64,000 nucleotides of DNA from [Clostridium] aminophilum DSM 10710. Lineage in GTDB: Bacteria; Bacillota; Clostridia; Lachnospirales; Lachnospiraceae. Positions 59,923 through 64,000 of this stretch are shown in pieces; positions within the stretch are counted from its first letter, which is position 1; every line of letters starts with the position of its first letter. The DNA lies in assembly GCF_000711825.1 (NCBI RefSeq), contig NZ_JONJ01000001.1, forward strand, positions 186,001 to 250,000, written 5' to 3'. The position numbers were made by a program, and so were the translations under genes. The notes under the pieces are model-generated. The model was not told the DNA's origin. It made no database searches and saw nothing but the letters and a program-made list of their open reading frames with translations.

Positions 59923-62043
59923 TTAAACCTCGAACAGCATATCGCCGTAGCTCGGGAACGGCCAAAGGTCTTTGTCGCACATCATTTCCAGCGTGTCCGC
60001 CGGAGTGCGGAGTGCCTGCATCGCAGGAACAACCTTTCGCAGGTAGGCAAATGCTCTCTCCTTCGCATCCGCAATCCCGCTTGCCTCGGCCGTCTCATCG
60101 CGGAGTACATGGAGTGCCTTCCGCATCTCGCTGAGGTGGCCGGACGTCTCCTTCAGAAGTTCAAGCTGTGCGCTGATATCCGCTTCCGGGCATGCCATGC
60201 GGACGCTGTTGATGGAATCCGCAAGTCGGGTAGTGTATTTCACAACCGCCGGAATGATCTCCTTGCCGGCGATGTTCAGCATCGCTCTCGCCTCGATATT
60301 CACGGTCTTCGCGTAGATCTCATACTCGATCTCCGCGCGGGAGGCCAGCTCAACCTTCGAATATACGCCGAACGACTCAAACAGTTTGACCGCCTTGTCG
60401 GTGGTCAGCGCCTGAACGGACTCAATGCCGGCCTTATAGTTCGGAAGTCCTCTTCTCTCCGCCTCTTTCAGCCACTCTTCCGAATAACCGTTGCCGTTGA
60501 ATATAATGCGGCGGTGATCGAGGAAGAGTTTCTTGATCATATCGTGAAGTGCCAGCTGGAAGTCATCTGCCTTTTCCAGCACATCCGCCGCCTCACGGAA
60601 CGCCTCCGCGACGATGGTGTTCAGCACAACATTCGGCCCCGAGATCGACGCCGAAGAGCCGACCATACGGAACTCAAACTTGTTTCCGGTAAATGCGAAC
60701 GGCGACGTACGGTTGCGGTCTGTCGCATCGGTTGTGAAGTCCGCAAGCGTGTTGACACCGGTCTTCATGATTCTTCCCTGCTTGGAACCGGTCGCCTCAC
60801 CGGTGCTGCAGAGCTGGTCAATGACATCCTCGAGCTGCTCGCCCAGGAACACGGAGATTATCGCCGGCGGAGCCTCCGCGGCACCCAGTCTCCAGTCGTT
60901 GCCCGGAACAGCGGCGGACTGACGGAGAAGATCGGCATGGCGGTCGACCGCTTTCAGGATACAGCCCAGAACCAGAAGGAACTGCATGTTTTCATGCGGA
61001 GTCTTTCCCGGATCAATGAGATTGATTCCGTCATCGGAGCAAAGAGACCAGTTGTTGTGCTTACCGGAACCGTTGATGCCGGCAAAAGGCTTCTCCGCCA
61101 GAAGGCACATCAGTCCCTGATCCTCGGCAACACGCTTCATTGTCTCCATTACCAGCTGGTTGTGATCCTGCGCGAGGTTCGCCTCCTCGTAGATCTGAGC
61201 CAGCTCATGCTGGGACGGCGCAACCTCATTATGCTGCGTCTTTGCCGGAACGCCGAGCTTCCAGAGACGCTCATTTACCTCTTTCATGAACGCGCCGACT
61301 CTCGGGCGGATCGCGCCGAAATAGTGGTCGTCCATCTCCTGACCCTTGGCCGGATTTGCGCCGAACAGCGTTCTTCCGGTGTAGATCAGGTCTTTTCTCT
61401 TCAGATACTGCTTCTTATCGATCAGGAAATACTCCTGCTCCGGTCCGACCGAAACATACACACGATGGGACGTGGTATTGCCGAACAGACGAAGGATACG
61501 AAGTGCCTGCGTATTGATCGCCTGCAGAGACCGCAGAAGCGGCGTCTTCTTATCCAGAGCTTCACCGGTATACGAGCAGAATGCGGTCGGAATGTAGAGA
61601 GTCGGCCCCTGCGCATCATAGCGAAGGAAAGCCGGGGACGTGCAATCCCAGGTCGTATATCCTCTCGCCTCGAAGGTGGAACGAAGTCCGCCGGACGGGA
61701 AGGAGGATGCATCCGGTTCACCGCGAATCAGCTCTTTTCCGGAAAACTCCATAATGACATGGCGTTTTTCATCCGGTACGGAGATGAAAGAATCATGTTT
61801 TTCCGCTGTGACATCGGTCAGCGGCTGAAACCAGTGAGAATAGTGGGTTGCCCCGTGAGAGATTGCCCAGTTCTTCATGGCCTCCGCAACGATATCAGCG
61901 ATGGTCGGGTCCAGATCGGTGCCCTCATCGATGGTGCGGCGGAGTTTCCTGTATACAGCCTTCGGCAGGCTCTCTTTCATGACATCGTCGTTGAATACAT
62001 TCTCTCCGAATAATGCAGGAACATTGATGTTGTTTTCTTTCAT
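59923..62043 (-). CDS. glnN: Glutamine synthetase type III
   Basis: 706 residues, the length of the GlnN (GSIII) class, about 250 longer than GSI. It makes glutamine from glutamate, ammonia and ATP. Class features include [50 protein letters not shown] and [29 protein letters not shown] is the active-site loop. The ATG at 62043 starts [25 protein letters not shown] is common in Bacteroides and Clostridia. It has its own promoter and terminator. Confidence 0.96.
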   Translation of the reverse strand: MKENNINVPALFGENVFNDDVMKESLPKAVYRKLRRTIDEGTDLDPTIADIVAEAMKNWAISHGATHYSHWFQPLTDVTAEKHDSFISVPDEKRHVIMEFSGKELIRGEPDASSFPSGGLRSTFEARGYTTWDCTSPAFLRYDAQGPTLYIPTAFCSYTGEALDKKTPLLRSLQAINTQALRILRLFGNTTSHRVYVSVGPEQEYFLIDKKQYLKRKDLIYTGRTLFGANPAKGQEMDDHYFGAIRPRVGAFMKEVNERLWKLGVPAKTQHNEVAPSQHELAQIYEEANLAQDHNQLVMETMKRVAEDQGLMCLLAEKPFAGINGSGKHNNWSLCSDDGINLIDPGKTPHENMQFLLVLGCILKAVDRHADLLRQSAAVPGNDWRLGAAEAPPAIISVFLGEQLEDVIDQLCSTGEATGSKQGRIMKTGVNTLADFTTDATDRNRTSPFAFTGNKFEFRMVGSSASISGPNVVLNTIVAEAFREAADVLEKADDFQLALHDMIKKLFLDHRRIIFNGNGYSEEWLKEAERRGLPNYKAGIESVQALTTDKAVKLFESFGVYSKVELASRAEIEYEIYAKTVNIEARAMLNIAGKEIIPAVVKYTTRLADSINSVRMACPEADISAQLELLKETSGHLSEMRKALHVLRDETAEASGIADAKERAFAYLRKVVPAMQALRTPADTLEMMCDKDLWPFPSYGDMLFEV

Positions 62044-62118
62044 TTGACAGCTTCCTGACTGCCGGGATTGTTGCTCCGGCGGGGCGCGGTGATCGAGTTA
62101 CTCAAAAAGTCTGACATA

Positions 62119-62147
62119 TATATACCAAAAATCTCAAAAAAATTCAA
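62119..62147 (-). promoter_or_regulatory. Promoter of glnN
   Basis: Minus strand TTGAAT (62147-62142), 17-nt T-rich spacer, TATATA (62124-62119). Start near 62112, leader about 68 nt. Confidence 0.6.
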
Positions 62148-62190
62148 TTTGATGTTTCGTTTCCTTCATCCGTGAAAACGAAGGGCATGG

Positions 62191-62228
62191 AAAAGGCATG
62201 CGGCGAAGCCGATGCTCCGCTGCATGCC
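62191..62228 (-). terminator. Intrinsic terminator of fba
   Basis: Minus strand arms GGCATGC and GCATGCC, extended by CCGC/GCGG with one bulged base, followed by TTTTCC. 17 nt after the fba stop codon. Confidence 0.75.
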
Positions 62229-62244
62229 GATTATCACTGTCCTG

Positions 62245-63105
62245 TTATTCCGCTTTTCCGGAAATACCGAACATATCCATCTTGATTCCAACGATCTCCT
62301 TGATCGCCTCTGCGCCCGGCAGAAGGAGTTTTCTCGGATCGTAGCCCTTGCCCTCGAGGTCTTTTCCTGCCTCGATGTACTTGCGGGTTGCCTCCTGGAA
62401 ATACAGCTGACACTCCGTGTTGACATTGATCTTTGCAACACCGAGGCTGATTGCCTTCTGAATCTGGTCATCCGGGATTCCGGTACCGCCGTGAAGAACC
62501 AGCGGAAGTCCGTTTACTGCCTTCTTAACGGCATCCAGTGTCTCAAAGCTGAGGCCTGCCCAGTCTGCCGGATACTTGCCGTGGATGTTGCCGATACCTG
62601 CTGCCAGGAAGTCTACGCCGAGTTCTGCGATCTTTGCGCACTCTTCCGGATCCGCAAACTCGCCCTTGTTGGAAACACCGTTCTCGCCGATTGCGCCAAC
62701 CTCTGCCTCGATGGACAGTCCGAGATGGTGTGCCACATTGACAAGCTCTCTTGTCTTCTCAAGATTCTCTTCGAAGGAATACTTGGAGCCATCAAACATG
62801 ATGGATGTAAATCCTGCCTCGATACACTTGTAGCAGCCCTCATATGTTCCGTGATCCAGGTGAAGTGCTACCGGAACCGTGATTCCGAGCTCATCCACCA
62901 TAGCATGTACCATCGCGGAAACGGTCTTAAAACCACCCATGTACTTTCCTGCACCCTCGGATACACCAAGGATGATCGGAGCCTTCTTTGCTTCTGCCTC
63001 CAGAAGAGAGGACTTTGTCCACTCCAGGTTGTTGATGTTGAAATGACCTACTGCGTAATGGCCTTCATTTGCCGCATTGACCATCTCTGCTGCATTAACG
63101 AGCAT
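62245..63105 (-). CDS. fba: Class II fructose-bisphosphate aldolase
   Basis: 286 residues from the ATG at 63105 (MLVNAAEMVNAANEGHYAVG), with AAGGAGGAAATATTC upstream. Zinc-dependent aldolase of glycolysis. HLDHGTYEG carries a zinc His, EAEVGAIGENG another region of the active site, and LVLHGGTGIPDDQI the phosphate-binding loop. The related tagatose-bisphosphate aldolases look alike, but the single-gene context with a strong promoter favours glycolysis. Confidence 0.93.
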   Translation of the reverse strand: MLVNAAEMVNAANEGHYAVGHFNINNLEWTKSSLLEAEAKKAPIILGVSEGAGKYMGGFKTVSAMVHAMVDELGITVPVALHLDHGTYEGCYKCIEAGFTSIMFDGSKYSFEENLEKTRELVNVAHHLGLSIEAEVGAIGENGVSNKGEFADPEECAKIAELGVDFLAAGIGNIHGKYPADWAGLSFETLDAVKKAVNGLPLVLHGGTGIPDDQIQKAISLGVAKINVNTECQLYFQEATRKYIEAGKDLEGKGYDPRKLLLPGAEAIKEIVGIKMDMFGISGKAE

Positions 63106-63173
63106 GAATATTTCCTCCTTATGTTTGGAAGTGCAGTCCGTCGTGCGCGACTGCAAAACACTGAGATATCCCA

Positions 63174-63202
63174 ATTATATTACGATTTCATGCAAAATGC
63201 AA
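63174..63202 (-). promoter_or_regulatory. Promoter of fba
   Basis: Minus strand TTGCAT (63202-63197), 17-nt spacer, TATAAT (63179-63174). Start near 63167. Confidence 0.7.
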
Positions 63203-63217
63203 AAAATGTCTGTCAAC

Positions 63218-63296
63218 GAGTCGAAATACGCTTCGCGGGTTTTGAGCGTTTCGCGGCAGTCGCCGAAGCCTCACCGGGGCGTGGGCTTTGGCTCAT
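63218..63296 (+). repeat. Interspersed repeat C, copy 2
   Basis: About 79 bp matching 11751-11828 in inverted orientation on the chromosome. Shared blocks GAGTCGAAA, CGCTTCGCGG, GCGGCAGTCG, GCCTCACCGGGGCG. Its right end overlaps the aroB stop codon (63293-63295). Confidence 0.7.
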
Positions 63297-64000
63297 TCCC
63301 CGTGTAAATGAAATGCGGTATTTATCAGTTCCTCCATCAGCATAAACCGGTCTTCTCCGTCGCCGAGTTCCTTCAGATAAATGAAGTGAATCTTTGCGCC
63401 GCGGTTCTTTTTATCCTTGCCAATGGTATGCCGCACTTCTTCCTCGGTCACGCGAATCTCACACGGAAGATCGTATTTTTTAAGCACCGCGCAGATCCGG
63501 TCCGCTGTCCCCGCAGGGGTAATGCCCATCTCCTCGCCGATCCGTGCCGCCGTCACCATACCGGCCGCCACGCCCTCTCCGTGAGTGTAGGTCTCAAAAC
63601 CGTAGGTCTGCTCATAGACATGACCGAAGGTATGTCCGTAATTCAGGACGAGACGGCCGCCGTGCGCGCCGCCGTTATCCAGTTCGTCCTCGACCACCGT
63701 CGCCCGTTTGATATCACAGCAACGGAGAATGACGTCACCGATATGGCTCATCACCCCCGCCCGGCCGCCGTCGCGGTCCAGCTGCGCAAACAGTTCCGCA
63801 TCCCGGATCGCGCCGTATTTGATCACCTCACCCATTCCGTCGTTGAAGACGCGGTCACTCAGCGTGTCCAGACAGCCCGGATCAATCAGGACAGCCGCCG
63901 GCTGCCAGAAAGCCCCGGCAAGATTCTTGCCGGACGGAAGATCGATGGCGACCTTTCCGCCCACAGAGGAATCGACCTGAGCGAGAAGCGAGGTGGGAAT
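63293..64000 (-). CDS. aroB: 3-dehydroquinate synthase, C-terminal 235 residues (partial)
   Basis: The gene runs off the right edge of the window; 236 codons including the stop are visible, beginning IPTSLLAQVDSSVGGKVAID. This is the second step of the shikimate pathway, turning DAHP into dehydroquinate with NAD and a metal ion. Metal ligands are recognisable in GMGEVIKYG, LNYGHTFGHVYE and THGEGVAAGM. The C terminus FHLHGE overlaps repeat C. Confidence 0.95.
   Translation of the reverse strand: MPTSLLAQVDSSVGGKVAIDLPSGKNLAGAFWQPAAVLIDPGCLDTLSDRVFNDGMGEVIKYGAIRDAELFAQLDRDGGRAGVMSHIGDVILRCCDIKRATVVEDELDNGGAHGGRLVLNYGHTFGHVYEQTYGFETYTHGEGVAAGMVTAARIGEEMGITPAGTADRICAVLKKYDLPCEIRVTEEEVRHTIGKDKKNRGAKIHFIYLKELGDGEDRFMLMEELINTAFHLHGE

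Noticed and set aside
59902-62013. Plus-strand open frame of 703 codons antisense to glutamine synthetase
   Set aside because: GlnN on the minus strand has every class motif; the plus frame has none.

Overview
The window is a gene-dense bacterial chromosome segment. It looks like a Bacillota / Clostridia genome of Lachnospiraceae type with moderately high GC. Supporting evidence is the strong AGGAGG ribosome binding sites, consensus sigma-A promoters, the class II fructose-bisphosphate aldolase, a type III glutamine synthetase, a DUF5688-type protein, an ECF sigma / RsgI-like pair, STAS / RsbW-like proteins and the rimP-nusA-ylxR-ylxQ-infB-rbfA-nrnA-truB-ribF gene order. The taxonomic call is an inference from gene content. 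Most genes lie on the minus strand.

Layout. 1-2.4 kb: a minus-strand operon of an amino-acid-type ABC binding protein, an MtaA-like URO-D-fold methyltransferase and the start of a permease. 2.4-4.1 kb: an AT-rich island without intact genes. It holds interspersed repeats, the tail of a broken ATPase gene and a probable ~490-nt RNA gene with a consensus promoter and an intrinsic terminator. 4.1-11.7 kb: a DUF5688-type protein, uvrB, a rhodanese / PP-loop sulfurtransferase fusion, tRNA-Gln(CTG) and two PLP enzymes of sulfur amino acid metabolism. 11.8-19.3 kb: a signalling operon of a giant hybrid histidine kinase (with HD-GYP and HPt domains), a response regulator and a binding-protein-like lipoprotein. 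19.4-22.3 kb: ECF sigma factor, RsgI-like anti-sigma protein, repeats and a 35-residue Lys-rich orphan protein. 22.4-27.5 kb: a LysR regulator divergent from a metallo-beta-lactamase-fold hydrolase and a complete TRAP transporter. 27.5-30.9 kb: tRNA-Ser(CGA), mnmA, a nifS-like cysteine desulfurase and a flavodoxin / ferredoxin protein. 31-36.6 kb: threonine-aldolase-like enzyme, M20 peptidase and a complete polar amino acid ABC transporter. 36.7-48.8 kb: the long rimP-nusA-infB translation operon, which runs on into ribF, ptsH, ptsI and a CPBP membrane protease. 48.8-52.3 kb: a Tet(M)-like translational GTPase fused to a Rae1/YacP-like NYN nuclease, overlapping a cytidylate-kinase-like gene. 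52.4-55.1 kb: CapA-like protein, an unknown 140-residue protein, RsbW-like kinase and STAS protein. 55.2-59 kb: degV, an XRE regulator and brnQ. 59-64 kb: alpha/beta hydrolase, glnN, fba and the 3' part of aroB.

The genes as a set cover translation and its quality control (IF-2, NusA, RimP, RbfA, TruB, the GTPase-nuclease fusion), tRNA thiolation (NifS, MnmA, TtcA-like), nitrogen and amino acid supply (GlnN, BrnQ, ABC, TRAP, M20) and signal transduction.

The non-coding part is unusually rich. There are at least three families of interspersed intergenic repeats (one shared by 48.6 and 55.3 kb, one by 11.8 and 63.2 kb, one duplicated at 2.5 kb). There are also many short tandem repeats; two of them overlap stop codons and two lie in frame inside proteins (IF-2 and the CPBP protease). 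The strongest candidates for new biology are the promoter-terminator-bounded RNA at 3.25-3.74 kb, the GTPase-NYN fusion and the ~190-bp repeat family. All identifications are by eye; no database search was run.
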